A program made the position numbers and the translations under genes. DNA of 64,000 nt from Actinomycetota bacterium (GTDB lineage: Bacteria; Actinomycetota; Actinomycetes; Actinomycetales; Dermatophilaceae), in assembly GCA_020161815.1 (NCBI GenBank), contig JAIUOP010000002.1, positions 310,001 to 374,000 of the forward strand, given 5' to 3'. Below the pieces are notes generated by a model. The model saw only the letters and a program-made list of their open reading frames with translations, was not told the DNA's origin and searched no databases. Below, piece by piece: positions 1 to 9,392 of the stretch (its first letter is position 1; each line of letters opens with the position of its first letter).

Positions 1-3000
1 GTCGGTGCGACATACCCCACCGAGTACACCGGAGCGCGGGCCACAGCCAGACCGGCCACGACGTACGCGAGGGAGCCGACGCCAGCCAGGGCCGGGCGCG
101 GGTCGCGTCCTCGGGTCGAGAGCAGCCAGGTCACGGCCGCCAGGAGGCTCACGACGACCAGGCCCAACCACCCGCCGACCGCCGCGAAAGTCAGGATCGT
201 GACGCCGGCCATGCTCCACCTGACCGGCAGGCCAGGGCCGGGACCCTGCGGCCCGGCCGCGCGACGCATGGGGGCCGCGGCCAGCGCGATCGCGGCAACG
301 ACGCCGAGGAGCCCCAGCAGCAGACCCGTGCGGTAGGCCCGGTCCGGCGTGAACACCAAGGAGACTCGACCGGCATCCCCGGGCGGCAGGACATAGCCCT
401 GCTGCCACCCGAACATCGTCACTGGGGCCAAGCGCTCGCCATCGAGTCGGGCCTCCCATCCGGGGTTGACGTTCTCAGGCACCACCAGGACGGACGATGA
501 GCCTCGGTCGGGGACCTCGATGACCTCCGAGACCGCATCACGAGACGCGGTGCGGACCGTCGGCCCCACACTGGAGGCCGGAACGGCACTCCCTCGGCGG
601 GTCAGGACGACCGAGGTCGCTCCCCACGTCGCCGAGCTCGCCGCGTCGAGCTCGACCTCGCCCCGACGCAGCCTCACCGCTTCCTGGGAGCACGGCGTCG
701 CCGAGATGGTCGCTCCGGTCATCAGTTGGGACACGGTCCCCTTCACGGCGAAGTGTTGGACCTGACCGTCGACCTCGATCGTGGGTCCCACCTCGCAGGG
801 AACCTCGATCGGACGCTCACCGACCTCGTTCATGCCGACGGCGCTCGGAGAGCCGAGGTCCACGCCGGCGAGCCCCACCGGAAGGTCGACCGGCGGCCCA
901 TCGGCGCCCATCGACACCCGATGCACTCCCGCGTGCAGCGTGAGCTGCACCTCCTGACCCATGACCGGAGTCGCCGTGACGGAACCATCAGCGGCCACGG
1001 GGACGGTCTGGCTGAAACCCCCCACGGAGATGGTCACTGCCTGGGGCCGGGTGAGGGCCCACTCCGGTCCCGGGGTCAGCTCCAACGACCCGATCTCTCG
1101 CGGCGCGTCGAGGCGCAGCGTGATCGTGGGATCCCGGTCCTCGGCAGCGGCTCGCCAGAGCGTGGCCGGATCCTCGTCGACCAGCGCGAGAGGTCCGGCG
1201 ACCGGGGACTCGAAGGCCCGGGAAGAGACCGAGACCGTCGGCCACTCGGGCACAGCCACGGCCAGGAGTGTTTCCACGGAAGCGTCCGGGCGAGGACGGA
1301 CCTCGAGCGAGATGTCGTAGTCCGCCGCCACCGGGGCTGTGAAACGGCGGAAGAGACCGATCTCGTCTTCCCCGAGATGTGCCAGGCCCGCGGCGCACAG
1401 AGGACCGGAACGCAGGGCGAGGCACTCCCCCGCCGCGTCACTCGCGCGCCCGAAGCGGAACTCGTCGACGGCGCTGGACCCCTCCACCGGGGGTAGGCGC
1501 AGGTAGCGCCGCGCCTGGAGTCCCGGGATCCCGAGTTCGCCGATCCCCACTTGTTGAAAGGCGGGATTGGGCGAGACGACGGACAGGATCTTGACCCGCA
1601 CGAACGTGACGGGTCGGTCACCCGACTGGAGGGTCACCGCTGTGGTGCCTTTCGACGGCCTCACCGACTGTGCGCTCACGTTCGTCTCGATCTCGACCTC
1701 GCTGATCGGCGCGTCAGAGGTCGGCGCCAACTGGAGGGAAGGCACGGCCCGCGGGCGGTCGAAGTCCACCTGGAGGAACTGCCCCACCGGGTCGGTGAGC
1801 GGGGCCGTGCGCCAGGCCGTTCGGGGATCCCCGTCGACCGCGGCATACGGGAGATCACCGGTCACCGACATCCGGGCGGCGCTTGCGTCGGCTGCCGAAC
1901 TCGACGCTGTGACCGCGCTCAGCCCCGCGCCGTACTCCGCCACGACCTGACGCCCGTCGGCCCACGAGGGCAGGTAGTCGGCCACCTTCTTCGGCACGCG
2001 CACGGACTCATTCCGGGTGAGCGTCTGTGAGGCTGCACTCGTGTTTCGGCCGAAGGTCACGTCCCGGCGGCGCAGGGTGTCGGTGACCACGAGGCGTGGG
2101 GGGGCCAGGCCGCTGTCAGCGGCGTGCGCCAGGTCCCCGTCGAGCACCATCCCGTCGGCGTCCGCGGCGAGCCCGAGACCGGCTTCCGGACCGCCGACGA
2201 CACGGGTGAGCTCAGCCTCGGGGACCAAGCGTGCGCCCCCGCTGGTCGAGGGCGCCCGGACGTGGAAGATCTCGACGGCCGGATACGCCTGCTGGAGACC
2301 CTGGTCCACCGTGACCGTCCCGTCGGCGACACTGCCCCAGACCGGACCGAAGGTGGCCACCCGGGTGATCCCCGGAGTCCCTTCCAGGGCAGCGTGCACC
2401 TGTGCGGGCCGGGGCGCGCCGGCCGAGACGGAGTCGAGATCGTTCCGCACGACCAGGTAGTCGATGCCGTTGTGCACGAGGAAGGGAGCCAGACCGGGGC
2501 TACCCTCACCCGTGGCCAGCAACGCGGCGACCGTGTCGAGCATGCGGGTGTGCGTCGGGGGGACCATGGGCACGGCATCCCTGACCTCCCAGGCGGATGT
2601 GGCGTGGGGTTGGAGCGGATCATCCTTTGGGCGCCCCCAACTGAAGAACGCGAACCGTGCCCCGGGGAGGACCAGGGCGCGCTCCTGCGAGGCGTGGTCC
2701 CCCAGCCAGGCCGCGGCCTGGCGCCAGTACGCCGGCATGCTCTCGTACCCCCCTGCCGGCGCAGTGCCGAAGACGAGGAAGGGGGACACGGCCCCGACGA
2801 GCACGCCGATCACCCCGATCCGACTCACGCGCCCCGTGAAGGCGCGCTCGGCCCTTGTTCGCCCCCACGACAGGCGCGCGATCGCATGCGCGAAGCCGAC
2901 GACGAGGGGCAGGCGCAGCAGGAGATCGAACTTGTGCACGTTGCGGAACGGAGCGAGGACACCGTCGAGGAGGTGTCGGGTCTGGTCCGGCCAGAAACCG

Positions 3001-4073
3001 TTGACCGAGCCGACGTACCCGGCACACTGGATGAGCACCCCGAGGAGCAGCAGCCCCACGAGGAAGCGTCGGTGCGGCATCGCAGGCCGTCCCAGCCCCC
3101 ACAGCCCCAGCGCGACGAGCAGTGCCGTGCACAGGACCACTGCCCCGCGCCCGAGGAGCAGCGCACCGGCGCTCCATCCCTGCAGCGGCAGGTAGGCGGT
3201 CCAGTCGCCCATGCCGCGAATCACTTCGAAGAGCGAGTGCGTGGACGTGACCACGGCTGCGTTCTCGATGTAGTCGAGGAAGGGCGGGCTGTACCGTCCG
3301 AGCGTCAGGAGTGGGATCACCCACCACAGGGTCGCCAGCGCGACGGCGAGCACCCACCAGGCGACCAGTCGACGATGCGTTCGCGACCACCGGCGGCTCA
3401 GGAGCCACAGGCCCGCCGGAAGCACGGCCGCGAGCACCGCCGAGGCATTGACACACCCCATGAGGAGGACGGCGAGGGCCGAGCGACCGGCCGCCCGACG
3501 CAGTGAGGAGCTCTCGGTCACGCCGACCAGCGGGACGAGGACCAGCGGTGCCACCGCCATCGGCCAGATCTCCGAGGACACCGGCCCGATGACCGTGAGG
3601 AGGTGGGCCGATCCGGCGTAGGCGAGGCCGCCCAGAGTGGCGGCCAGGCCGTCGGCAACTCGCAGTCGCTCGATGAGCAGCGTCATCCCCCCGAACGCCA
3701 CGCACAGGACCACGGTCCACCAGAGGCGCTCGGTCACCCACGCCGGCAGGCCGAGGGAATGGAAGGCACCGAAGAAGGGGCCCATGGGAAAGAAGTAGCC
3801 GTAGGCCTGGTTCTGGAGCTGGCCGGCGAAGCCCAGCCGATCCCACAGGTGCAGCGCCCGGCCGAGGAAGCCCCACGGATTCTCGGTGAGGTCCAGTTTG
3901 GTGTCGGGCACGATGAGGCCCGGGGCGGTGTTGAGGCAGACAGCGAGGATGACGAGCATGAGGGCCAGGCGGCGAAGCCGCCACCGCCAGGGCCCGGGCA
4001 TCGGGTCGGGGTCGGTGGGAGGGGCGCCAGCCGAGTGCCGCCCGATGGCACGCTCGGCCACACCAGAGGTCAT
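1..4073 (-). CDS. AftD-like alpha-(1->3)-arabinofuranosyltransferase (DUF3367), 3' end outside window
   Basis: A very large polytopic membrane protein; about 1,357 residues are visible and the frame is open to the window edge. The N-terminal part is GT-C-like: a first membrane helix (LALMLVILAV) is followed by DTKLDL and NPWGFLGRALHLWDR, typical of the DUF3367/AftD family, then many helices. The middle has LPGARFAFFSWGR, also typical. The last third is extracytoplasmic and carbohydrate-binding-like (ENVNPGWEARLDGE) and ends in more helices. AftD in mycobacteria adds arabinofuranose to cell-wall arabinan on the outer face of the membrane; the acceptor here is unknown. ATG 4073 is chosen because GAAGG lies 5 nt upstream; an in-frame GTG at 4124 is possible. 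It is divergent from a glycosyltransferase gene. Confidence 0.82.
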   Translation of the reverse strand, partial: MTSGVAERAIGRHSAGAPPTDPDPMPGPWRWRLRRLALMLVILAVCLNTAPGLIVPDTKLDLTENPWGFLGRALHLWDRLGFAGQLQNQAYGYFFPMGPFFGAFHSLGLPAWVTERLWWTVVLCVAFGGMTLLIERLRVADGLAATLGGLAYAGSAHLLTVIGPVSSEIWPMAVAPLVLVPLVGVTESSSLRRAAGRSALAVLLMGCVNASAVLAAVLPAGLWLLSRRWSRTHRRLVAWWVLAVALATLWWVIPLLTLGRYSPPFLDYIENAAVVTSTHSLFEVIRGMGDWTAYLPLQGWSAGALLLGRGAVVLCTALLVALGLWGLGRPAMPHRRFLVGLLLLGVLIQCAGYVGSVNGFWPDQTRHLLDGVLAPFRNVHKFDLLLRLPLVVGFAHAIARLSWGRTRAERAFTGRVSRIGVIGVLVGAVSPFLVFGTAPAGGYESMPAYWRQAAAWLGDHASQERALVLPGARFAFFSWGRPKDDPLQPHATSAWEVRDAVPMVPPTHTRMLDTVAALLATGEGSPGLAPFLVHNGIDYLVVRNDLDSVSAGAPRPAQVHAALEGTPGITRVATFGPVWGSVADGTVTVDQGLQQAYPAVEIFHVRAPSTSGGARLVPEAELTRVVGGPEAGLGLAADADGMVLDGDLAHAADSGLAPPRLVVTDTLRRRDVTFGRNTSAASQTLTRNESVRVPKKVADYLPSWADGRQVVAEYGAGLSAVTASSSAADASAARMSVTGDLPYAAVDGDPRTAWRTAPLTDPVGQFLQVDFDRPRAVPSLQLAPTSDAPISEVEIETNVSAQSVRPSKGTTAVTLQSGDRPVTFVRVKILSVVSPNPAFQQVGIGELGIPGLQARRYLRLPPVEGSSAVDEFRFGRASDAAGECLALRSGPLCAAGLAHLGEDEIGLFRRFTAPVAADYDISLEVRPRPDASVETLLAVAVPEWPTVSVSSRAFESPVAGPLALVDEDPATLWRAAAEDRDPTITLRLDAPREIGSLELTPGPEWALTRPQAVTISVGGFSQTVPVAADGSVTATPVMGQEVQLTLHAGVHRVSMGADGPPVDLPVGLAGVDLGSPSAVGMNEVGERPIEVPCEVGPTIEVDGQVQHFAVKGTVSQLMTGATISATPCSQEAVRLRRGEVELDAASSATWGATSVVLTRRGSAVPASSVGPTVRTASRDAVSEVIEVPDRGSSSVLVVPENVNPGWEARLDGERLAPVTMFGWQQGYVLPPGDAGRVSLVFTPDRAYRTGLLLGLLGVVAAIALAAAPMRRAAGPQGPGPGLPVRWSMAGVTILTFAAVGGWLGLVVVSLLAAVTWLLSTRGRDPRPALAGVGSLAYVVAGLAVARAPVYSVGYVAP

Positions 4074-4150
4074 CGTCACCTTCACCCGGTCCAACGCCTT
4101 GGTGGCGTGATCGTTGCTCGCCACTGGCCATGTTCTCAGGCGGGCTCGCC

Positions 4151-4157
4151 TACTATA
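4151..4157. promoter_or_regulatory. Overlapping divergent -10 elements
   Basis: TACTAT (4151-4156) reads towards the glycosyltransferase gene and TATAGT (4157-4152) reads towards the AftD-like gene, so one AT-rich spot can serve both directions. No clear -35 boxes were seen. Each transcript would have a leader of roughly 45-75 nt. Confidence 0.4.
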
Positions 4158-4209
4158 CGGTAACCATCGGACGTGGACCGGGCGCCGATCTGTCGTGGAG
4201 GGCATCGCC

Positions 4210-5325
4210 GTGCGCGTTCTCGTTCTCGCATGGCGCGACACCGGACACCCCGACGGGGGCGGCTCCGAGCTGTTCATCGAGGAGCTGATCGACGGGCTGG
4301 CAGCCGCGGGTCACGAGGTCACCCTGTGCACGGCCCGCTACCCCGGGTCGGCGCCTCGGGAGATCAGGGCGAGCGGTGTGGAGGTGCTGCGCGCGGGAGG
4401 ACGTCTCGGCGTCTACCCCCGGGCGGCGCTGACCTACCTTCGAGGGCGCACCCATCGACCGGACGTGATCCTCGAGGTCCAGAACGGCATGCCCTTCCTC
4501 AGCCGCCTGTGGGCCCGACGCCCGGCCAAGGTGATCCTCAGCCACCACGTCCACCGTGCCCAGTGGGTCATGATCTTCGACCCGGCGCGCGCCAGGATCG
4601 GCTGGTGGATCGAGTCGTGGCTGGCCCCTCGAGTCAACCGAGGACTCCCCTATGCCACGATCTCGCGCGCGAGCAAGGCGGAGCACGTCGAGCTCGGGAT
4701 CAGGGCTCGGGACATGACCGTGATCTATGCGGGGACCGACCACCTCAGCGCGTCCGCCGGTCCGCGTGATGCCAGCCCGACCCTCATCAGCCTCGGGCGC
4801 TTGGTGCCGCACAAGCGCGTGGAGTGGGCCATGGACGCCGTGGCCACCCTCCGGCCCGACCACCCCGGGTTGCGACTCATCGTCGTCGGTGACGGATGGT
4901 GGTCCGAGCGCCTCCGTGAGTACGCGCGCCAACGGGGCGTGTCCGATGCCGTCGAGTTCACCGGCTTCGTCGACGACGACACCAAGAAGCAGCTGCTGGC
5001 CCGCAGCTGGCTCGCGGTCATGCCCTCGGTCAAGGAGGGGTGGGGTCTGGTGGTCTGCGAGGCCGGGATCGAAGGCACACCGACGGTCGCCTTCGCCACC
5101 GGCGGAGGCGTCACGGAGTCCATCGAGGACGGCGTCAGTGGGGTCCTGGTGACGGAGGAGTCCTCCGAGGCCTTCACCGCCGCCGTGGCCGCCCTGCTCG
5201 CCGACCCGGCCGGTCTCTCGCGCATGGGCGCGGCTGCGGCCGTCCACGCCTCCCGGTTCAGGTGGGCCACCACCGTGCGTGAGTTCGAGACCCTCCTCGC
5301 AGCGGCGGTGCGGTCGCGTCGCTGA
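4210..5325 (+). CDS. GT4-type glycosyltransferase
   Basis: A 371-residue cytoplasmic GT-B glycosyltransferase of the GT1/GT4 type. The N-terminal Rossmann half begins VRVLVLAWRDTGHPDGGGSE, with the glycine-rich acceptor-side loop. The C-terminal half starts near residue 175 (LISLGRLVPHKRVEWAMDA) and has the donor-site EX7E-like region SVKEGWGLVVCEAGIEGTP. GTG 4210 is chosen because GGAGGG lies about 7 nt upstream and the protein begins exactly at the Rossmann strand. It is divergent from the AftD-like gene and convergent with rpsA. A role in cell-envelope glycan assembly is inferred from the neighbours; donor and acceptor sugars are unknown. Confidence 0.82.
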   Translation: MRVLVLAWRDTGHPDGGGSELFIEELIDGLAAAGHEVTLCTARYPGSAPREIRASGVEVLRAGGRLGVYPRAALTYLRGRTHRPDVILEVQNGMPFLSRLWARRPAKVILSHHVHRAQWVMIFDPARARIGWWIESWLAPRVNRGLPYATISRASKAEHVELGIRARDMTVIYAGTDHLSASAGPRDASPTLISLGRLVPHKRVEWAMDAVATLRPDHPGLRLIVVGDGWWSERLREYARQRGVSDAVEFTGFVDDDTKKQLLARSWLAVMPSVKEGWGLVVCEAGIEGTPTVAFATGGGVTESIEDGVSGVLVTEESSEAFTAAVAALLADPAGLSRMGAAAAVHASRFRWATTVREFETLLAAAVRSRR

Positions 5326-5349
5326 CCTCATGGCCGGCACCAGGACGCC

Positions 5350-5383
5350 GACGGCCCGGTCCCCGAGAGGAGACCGGGCCGTC
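5350..5383. terminator. Hairpin downstream of the glycosyltransferase gene
   Basis: Perfect 12-bp stem (GACGGCCCGGTC, 5350-5361, with 5372-5383) and a 10-nt loop. It lies 25 bases past the glycosyltransferase stop in a convergent gap, so it can act for either strand. There is no strong U-tract, as usual in high-GC actinobacteria. Confidence 0.6.
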
Positions 5384-5387
5384 GTGG

Positions 5388-5424
5388 TGAGCTCACGGCA
5401 TACGGGTCGTATGCCGTGAGCTCA
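5388..5424. terminator. 17-bp perfect hairpin overlapping the rpsA stop codon
   Basis: Arms TGAGCTCACGGCATACG (5388-5404) and its exact complement (5408-5424) around a 3-nt loop. The outermost bases of the right arm are the rpsA stop codon (5424-5422). Together with the hairpin at 5350-5383 it forms a double bidirectional terminator between convergent genes. The stem also contains the GGCATAC/GTATGCC word seen throughout the window. Confidence 0.75.
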
Positions 5425-6909
5425 GTTGCCGGTGAGCTTCTCCCGCAGGGCCGCGAGGGCCTCGTCGGAGGCCAGCGTGCCCTCGGCGACCGGGGCCGCC
5501 GGGCGGGCGCCCTCGGAGCTGCCGGAGGCGCTGTCGCTGCTGTAGCTCGTCGGGACCTCGGCACCCGCCGCAGCCTCGGCGTCGGCCGCCTGCGCGGCCT
5601 CGACCTGCGCCCGGTGGGCCTCCCAGCGGGCGTGGGCCTCGGCGTACTGCTTCTCCCAGGCCTCGCGCTGCTTCTCGAAGCCCTCGAGCCACATGTTGGT
5701 CTCGGGGTCGAAGCCCTCGGGGTACTTGTAGTTGCCCTGCTCGTCGTACTCCGCGGCCATGCCGTAGAGGGTCGGGTCGAACTCGACCTGGCCGGCGCCG
5801 TCCTCGTTGGCCTGCTTGAGCGACAGGCTGATGCGACGACGCTCGAGGTCGATGTCGATGACCTTGACGAAGATGTCGGAGCCGACCGTGACGACCTGCT
5901 CCGGCAGCTCCACGTGGCGCTCGGCCAGCTCGGAGATGTGGACCAGGCCCTCGATGCCGTCCTCGACACGCACGAAGGCACCGAAGGGGACGAGCTTGGT
6001 GACCTTGCCCGGGACGACCTGACCGATCGCGTGGGTCCGGGCGAAGTGCTGCCACGGGTCCTCCTGCGTCGCCTTCAGCGACAGGGAGACACGCTCGCGG
6101 TCCATGTCGACGTCGAGCACCTCGACGGTGACCTCGTCGCCGACCTCGACGACCTCGGACGGGTGGTCGATGTGCTTCCAGGACAGCTCGGAGACGTGGA
6201 CGAGACCGTCAACACCACCGAGGTCGACGAAGGCACCGAAGTTGACGATGCTGCTGACGACACCCGGGCGCACCTGGCCCTTGGCGAGCTCCTTGAGGAA
6301 GGTCGTGCGGACCTCGGACTGGGTCTGCTCGAGCCACGCACGGCGGGACAGGACCACGTTGTTGCGGTTCTTGTCGAGCTCGATGATCTTGGCCTCGATC
6401 TCCTTGCCGACGTACGGCTGGAGGTCGCGGACGCGGCGCATCTCCACGAGGGAGGCCGGGAGGAAGCCGCGCAGGCCGATGTCGAGGATGAGGCCACCCT
6501 TGACAACCTCGATGACGGTGCCGGTGACGACGCCGTCCTCCTCCTTGACCTTCTCGATCGTGCCCCAGGCGCGCTCGTACTGCGCGCGCTTCTTGGACAG
6601 GATGAGGCGACCGTCCTTGTCCTCCTTCTGGAGGACGAGGGCCTCGACGGCGTCGCCGACCTTGACGACCTCGTTGGGGTCGACGTCGTGCTTGATGGAC
6701 AGCTCACGCGAGGGGATGACGCCCTCGGTCTTGTAGCCGATGTCGAGGAGGACCTCGTCGCGGTCCACCTTGACGATGTGGCCCTCGACGATGTCGCCGT
6801 CGTTGAAGTGCTTGATGGTCGCGTCGATCGCGGCCAGGAGGTCTTCCTCGGTGCCGATGTCGTTGATGGCAACCTGAGGGGCGGTCGTGTCGACCGTGCT
6901 GGCAGTCAT
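5422..6909 (-). CDS. rpsA: 30S ribosomal protein S1
   Basis: A 495-residue protein with four S1 RNA-binding domains, roughly residues 37-105, 122-190, 208-278 and 295-365; domains 3 and 4 are the most canonical (VSSIVNFGAFVDLGGVDGLV and KLVPFGAFVRVEDGIEGLVH). Gram-positive S1 usually has four domains rather than the six of enterobacteria. The C-terminal 120 residues are an acidic alanine/glutamate-rich tail. The protein helps mRNA bind the 30S subunit. ATG 6909 (MTASTVDTTAP) is chosen over longer upstream starts because actinobacterial S1 begins here; GGAG lies about 11 nt upstream. It is convergent with the glycosyltransferase gene and has a strong terminator. Confidence 0.97.
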   Translation of the reverse strand: MTASTVDTTAPQVAINDIGTEEDLLAAIDATIKHFNDGDIVEGHIVKVDRDEVLLDIGYKTEGVIPSRELSIKHDVDPNEVVKVGDAVEALVLQKEDKDGRLILSKKRAQYERAWGTIEKVKEEDGVVTGTVIEVVKGGLILDIGLRGFLPASLVEMRRVRDLQPYVGKEIEAKIIELDKNRNNVVLSRRAWLEQTQSEVRTTFLKELAKGQVRPGVVSSIVNFGAFVDLGGVDGLVHVSELSWKHIDHPSEVVEVGDEVTVEVLDVDMDRERVSLSLKATQEDPWQHFARTHAIGQVVPGKVTKLVPFGAFVRVEDGIEGLVHISELAERHVELPEQVVTVGSDIFVKVIDIDLERRRISLSLKQANEDGAGQVEFDPTLYGMAAEYDEQGNYKYPEGFDPETNMWLEGFEKQREAWEKQYAEAHARWEAHRAQVEAAQAADAEAAAGAEVPTSYSSDSASGSSEGARPAAPVAEGTLASDEALAALREKLTGN

Positions 6910-7026
6910 GTAGTAGGAACTCCGATGTGGACAGATGGAATCGTGCGGACAAGGGGATTGCAGTGGTGCAGGTCCGCGCGGCGGTGAGGGCATGACGAGC
7001 CCCCGCGCGCACACGCGTACTGGCCG

Positions 7027-7032
7027 AGTCTA
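7027..7032 (-). promoter_or_regulatory. Candidate rpsA -10 element
   Basis: TAGACT on the minus strand, preceded at 18 nt by TTGGTC as a possible -35. It would give an rpsA leader of about 110 nt. The methyltransferase gene starts divergently only 36 bases away. Confidence 0.4.
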
Positions 7033-7068
7033 CCGACCACACTCCCCCGCGACCAAAGCGGGTCGGGC

Positions 7069-7860
7069 GTGACCGCCGGGCCGGGGGCGGCCGGCCCCCA
7101 CGAGTCGGTCGAGGCGAACCGGGCGTGGTGGGACGCCGAGGCCGACGAGTACTACCTCGAGCACGGGGCCTTCCTGGGCGATGCCGGCTTCGTCTGGGGA
7201 CCCGAGGGCTGGACCGAGGCCGAGCTGGGGCTCCTCGGGCTGGCCGACGGGCAGCGGCTTCTCGAGATCGGGGGCGGCGCCGGGCAGTGCGCCCGCTGGG
7301 TCGACCAGTCGTATGCCGTGCAGATCGCCTCGAGCGACCTGTCCGCCGGCATGCTCACGGTGGGTCAGGAGATCAACGAGCGCCACGGCACACGGCTGCC
7401 CCTGGTGCAGTGCGACGGCTGCGCACTCCCCTTTGCCGACGGCTCCTTCGACGTGGTGTTCACGTCCTACGGCGCGGTGCCCTTCGTCGCCGACTCGGCG
7501 GGCCTGATGGCCGAGGCCGCACGCGTCCTGCGGCCGGGCGGCCGCTTCGTCTTCGCCACCACGCACGCCCTGCGGTGGTGCCTGCCCGACGAGCCAGGAG
7601 TCGAGGGCCTGACCGTGGGTCACTCGTACTTCGACCGCCGGCCCTATGTGGAGCGGGACGCGTCGGGCCGCCTGGAGTACGTCGAGCACCACCGCACCAT
7701 CGGTGACCGGGTGCGGGAGGTCGTCGCCGCCGGCCTGACCCTCGTGGACCTGGTCGAGCCCGAGTGGCCCGCGCGAAACGAGGCGGTCTGGGGAGGGTGG
7801 TCGCCCCTGCGGGGGCGACTCATCCCGGGCACGGCGATCTTCGTCTGCCGACGCGACTGA
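7069..7860 (+). CDS. Class I SAM-dependent methyltransferase
   Basis: A 263-residue cytoplasmic protein of the Methyltransf_11/25 type. Motif I is RLLEIGGGAGQCARWV (about residues 64-80), followed by an acidic strand end and a later DGSFDVVFTSYGAVPF region typical of small-molecule methyltransferases. The C-terminal part (LRWCLPDEPG, HRTIGDRV) resembles uncharacterised actinobacterial methyltransferases often found beside rpsA and polA. The substrate cannot be inferred. GTG 7069 has only a weak purine-rich sequence upstream. Transcription is divergent from rpsA, and a strong hairpin follows the stop. Confidence 0.82.
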   Translation: MTAGPGAAGPHESVEANRAWWDAEADEYYLEHGAFLGDAGFVWGPEGWTEAELGLLGLADGQRLLEIGGGAGQCARWVDQSYAVQIASSDLSAGMLTVGQEINERHGTRLPLVQCDGCALPFADGSFDVVFTSYGAVPFVADSAGLMAEAARVLRPGGRFVFATTHALRWCLPDEPGVEGLTVGHSYFDRRPYVERDASGRLEYVEHHRTIGDRVREVVAAGLTLVDLVEPEWPARNEAVWGGWSPLRGRLIPGTAIFVCRRD

Positions 7861-7893
7861 ACGCGGACTCCGGCGACGATTCCCGCCGACGCG

Positions 7894-7926
7894 CGAACGC
7901 CCCCGGCCGATGGCCGAGGGCGTTCG
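7894..7926. terminator. Bidirectional hairpin between methyltransferase and DUF3068 genes
   Basis: Arms 7894-7908 and 7912-7926 pair over 15 positions with one mismatch and a 3-nt GAT loop. It sits in the convergent gap (7861-7939) between the two genes. Confidence 0.7.
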
Positions 7927-7939
7927 TGCGTCGTGCGGG

Positions 7940-8908
7940 TCAGCTGTGGATGTCCCGGCGACGGGTGGAGTCGTCCAAGCCGTCGAGCAGGGTGGGGTCG
8001 TCCTTGACGGCGTAGGCCTGGTGGTCCGCATCGCTCGCTCGGCGGCCGCCACGCGCGAGCATCAGGCCCACGATCCCGGAGAGCAGTGCCAGTCCCAGGG
8101 CGACCCACGGCATGACACGCAGCGCGCCGAGCTTGCTCGCGTTGCTCCGAGCATCCTCGAGGTTCTTCGCGACCTGGTCGTCGGTGAAGGCGAACTTCAG
8201 GTCAAGAGCCTTCATGCCGTCGGGAAGGGTGCGAACCTGGTGCTCCTCCTGCTTGAGGATCGACCCGGTGACGGGATCGATCCACATCGTCTTGTCCGTG
8301 GAGTACGTGCCCTTCGTGTCCTTGGCGATGTCGGCCTTGGCGTTGTCGACCTTGATCGCGAAGCGGTATGTGTTGTAGCCGTCAAGCTCCTCCTCGCCCT
8401 CGAACGTCGCGTCGACCGGCTTGCCCAGCAAGCCGTCCCAGAAGGGATAGGTCTTCTGCTCGACGTGGAACGGGAACTTGTTGATCAGGCCGGAGTGCGC
8501 GTCGTCGGCGACCGTGTACTTGTCCGAGGCCACGGCCTCTCCGGTGCGACGGTCCGTGGCGAAGACATCCTCGGAGGCGTTGATGAGACGCTTGTCCTTC
8601 TGGTCGACACAGCCGGGGGGGTTGTCCTTGTCCCAGACCAGGCAGGAGACGTTGCTGAAGACGACGACGTCGCCGTCGGAGCTGTCACCGTCGACGACAT
8701 TGCGGCTCACCGCCCGCACCTTGTCGGGGCCCTTGTTCGTGTCGTAGCCCTTGCCCAGGTAGATCGCCGTTCCCGTGAGCTCCGTCTCGGAGTTGACGTT
8801 CAGCGGCGTCTTCTCCATCGCACCGGGCGCATAGAACCAGCCCATCAGGGCGGTGACGAGGAGGAAGCCAGACAGACCCATGAGAATGAGACCGAGGTTT
8901 CGGCGCAT
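7940..8908 (-). CDS. PorA-family / DUF3068 membrane-anchored protein
   Basis: A 322-residue protein with an N-terminal membrane helix (LGLILMGLSGFLLVTALMGW), a large extracytoplasmic region of about 240 residues, and a second helix near the C-terminus (VMPWVALGLALLSGIVGLML) followed by a short charged tail. Motifs such as PFWDGLLGKPVDATFEGEE and KTMWIDPVTGSILKQEEH mark DUF3068, which some databases call porin PorA family. Real porin activity is not shown by the sequence. Two cysteines (SCLVWDKDNPPGC) could form a disulfide outside the membrane. ATG 8908 follows GGGAAG. Its neighbours suggest a role in envelope assembly. Confidence 0.8.
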   Translation of the reverse strand: MRRNLGLILMGLSGFLLVTALMGWFYAPGAMEKTPLNVNSETELTGTAIYLGKGYDTNKGPDKVRAVSRNVVDGDSSDGDVVVFSNVSCLVWDKDNPPGCVDQKDKRLINASEDVFATDRRTGEAVASDKYTVADDAHSGLINKFPFHVEQKTYPFWDGLLGKPVDATFEGEEELDGYNTYRFAIKVDNAKADIAKDTKGTYSTDKTMWIDPVTGSILKQEEHQVRTLPDGMKALDLKFAFTDDQVAKNLEDARSNASKLGALRVMPWVALGLALLSGIVGLMLARGGRRASDADHQAYAVKDDPTLLDGLDDSTRRRDIHS

Positions 8909-8964
8909 GAACTTCCCGCCACCCTTCTGTTCGTGGACGCCATCGTCCGTGCGAGGTTTGCCGT

Positions 8965-8970
8965 ACCTTA
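8965..8970 (-). promoter_or_regulatory. Candidate -10 for the DUF3068 gene
   Basis: TAAGGT on the minus strand, 56 bases upstream of ATG 8908. It fits the TANNNT consensus; no convincing -35 was found. Confidence 0.35.
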
Positions 8971-9066
8971 CCAGCGAGTACGGCGCAGTTTGCGTAGTTG
9001 TGCTCTCGCGCCGCGGTCTGCGCGCGGCGCGGGTCCGGTCGGGCCCACAAGGGAACCGGACAGGGA

Positions 9067-9094
9067 GGAACCGGACCCGCAGGGGTCCGGTTCC
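9067..9094. terminator. Hairpin downstream of the DUF2613 gene
   Basis: Perfect 12-bp stem (GGAACCGGACCC with its complement) and 4-nt loop GCAG, about 40 bases beyond the stop of the small minus-strand gene. Confidence 0.7.
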
Positions 9095-9136
9095 GGTGCT
9101 GTGGTCATGACGGAGCGGCCATCTCGGCCGCCGCGA

Positions 9137-9289
9137 TCACTTCACGCCGTAGTTGTACTCCGCCTGCTGGCCGGTCAGCGCCGAGGGCTGCGCTGCGGAG
9201 TAGATCCCGAAGCTGCCCAGCAGCGCGAGAATGCCACCGACCACCATGGTGGTAATGATGGTGATCGGGGCGGCGGTCGTGCTCTGCAT
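9137..9289 (-). CDS. Small DUF2613-like single-helix protein (50 aa)
   Basis: A 50-residue protein, MQSTTAAPITIITTMVVGG onwards, made almost wholly of one hydrophobic segment (about residues 8-32) and a polar tail ending NYGVK. Size, helix and C-terminal tyrosine-rich ending match DUF2613. In mycobacteria a DUF2613 protein (Rv0236A) lies beside aftD, and here too it is in the same region as an AftD-like gene, although not adjacent. ATG 9289 has a near-perfect GAGGAG ribosome-binding site 5 nt upstream, which makes this short gene credible. Function is unknown. Confidence 0.75.
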   Translation of the reverse strand: MQSTTAAPITIITTMVVGGILALLGSFGIYSAAQPSALTGQQAEYNYGVK

Positions 9290-9392
9290 CGGGTCTCCTC
9301 GATGTTCTGACAGGTCAGGGCGGTTCTGGGACAGGGTCAGGGCGATGTTACCGGAAGGTTGCCTTCGCGCCAGCATTCCTCCGCGCGCGTCC

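Noticed and set aside
2620..4131. 503-codon minus-strand frame starting at ATG 4131
   Set aside because: Arg/Pro/Ala-rich translation in the wrong frame; the neighbouring frame reads a clear AftD-like protein through the whole region.
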